Shown here in pieces: positions 63,540-64,000 of a DNA stretch of 64,000 bases (the first letter of the stretch is position 1; every line of letters begins with the position of its first letter). A program made the translations under genes and the position numbers. Source of the stretch: Porphyra umbilicalis (lineage: Eukaryota > Rhodophyta > Bangiophyceae > Bangiales > Bangiaceae); assembly GCA_002049455.2 (NCBI GenBank), contig KV918842.1, forward strand, positions 124,001-188,000, in the 5' to 3' direction. Under the pieces are notes generated by a model that saw only the letters and a program-made list of their open reading frames with translations, did not search any database and was not told the DNA's origin.

Positions 63540-64000
63540 CGATCGAATCTTTCGTGCAAGGCTCTTGCGTTGCAGCCAATCAGATGGTAGAGAACTGTAA
63601 AGATCGTCTGTTCTGTTCGCCGGACTGTTGCGCAACACCCAAGCAGGCCAGTCGGGCCCGGCTGTTTCCTGACGTTTCTCGGGGATCGCGGGCGATCCGC
63701 GGCGATCCACAGTCGGTTCCGGCGCCCAGAGGTGCAAATTGTCCCACCAGGAATGCCAGACCGACCGATCCGCGGAGAATCAGCTGAGATGCGAAGGTCG
63801 GGACGAGAGAGGTGCGCAACCGTCCAGCTCCGAGCGTTCTCCTTCAGACTTTCGGGGCGGATTTCCAACCAAATCGCGCGTTGCAGGGGCATGAAGGCAC
63901 CGGCCATGATACAATTATCCAAAGCCGACACAGCTTTCGAACAGTCTGTCCTCAGATGTACTTTGAATTCGTCCTTATTGACAGTCATTCCGTACTTCGG
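63540..64000. other. No gene recognised
   Basis: Starts with CGATCGAATC and a CCAATCAGATGG box at about 63577. Short frames only. Confidence 0.4.

Noticed and set aside
1-64000. Giant-virus origin for the GC-rich, intron-poor window
   Set aside because: LTR retrotransposons of three families, CACTA, hAT and mariner elements, a telobox gene and tRNA-primed elements fit a cellular eukaryotic genome far better.

Overview
The window reads as nuclear DNA of a very GC-rich eukaryote. Three things show this: a histone H3 gene, a telobox-type Myb protein gene, and transposons of eukaryotic families (Copia, Ty3/gypsy, PIF/Harbinger, CACTA, hAT, Tc1/mariner, Fanzor). There are no operons or ribosome-binding sites. 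The species cannot be read from the sequence. High GC, Ala/Gly/Pro homopolymers and many LTR elements would suit an alga or a similar protist (a bangiophyte red alga is one guess), but this is inference only.

Layout. 0-4 kb: one unrecognised membrane-protein gene (943-2973, +). 4-9 kb: a gene on the minus strand for a Gly/Ala/Pro-rich protein with one telobox Myb domain; its coding signal changes frame at long G/C runs. 9-14 kb: little coding sequence, but a small Tc1/mariner MITE, an 86-bp perfect palindrome, a 187-bp duplication and a CGGTA cluster. 14-24 kb: a PIF/Harbinger transposase gene (+), a divergent histone H3 (+) and a Harbinger SANT/NAM-type partner ORF (-). 24-30 kb: minisatellites, an inverted-repeat family and a decayed CACTA (En/Spm) transposase (-). 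30-33 kb: no recognisable gene.

33-61 kb is a nest of mobile elements. The oldest layer is a minus-strand gene for a Fanzor, the eukaryotic relative of TnpB RNA-guided nucleases. It has the three RuvC acidic motifs and a C-terminal zinc finger. A whole Copia element (Copia-2, LTRs apparently identical) sits inside its reading frame. A second whole Copia (Copia-1, LTRs about 98% alike) lies just past its 3' end. A 10.8-kb Ty3/gypsy chromovirus-like fossil (LTRs about 97% alike) lies upstream and has itself received a hAT-type MITE. Target-site duplications fix every insertion point, so the order of events can be read. Both Copia elements have a primer site matching the anticodon-loop region of initiator tRNA-Met, as in Drosophila copia, while the gypsy primer site fits the 3' end of the same tRNA.

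61-64 kb: coding-like remnant of the older layer, simple repeats, and another long perfect palindrome. The points most worth a second look are the interrupted Fanzor with adjacent stem-loops, the extra RNase-H-like domain and antisense frames of the gypsy element, the H3 tail lacking lysine 9, the three long palindromes, and the frame-hopping telobox gene.
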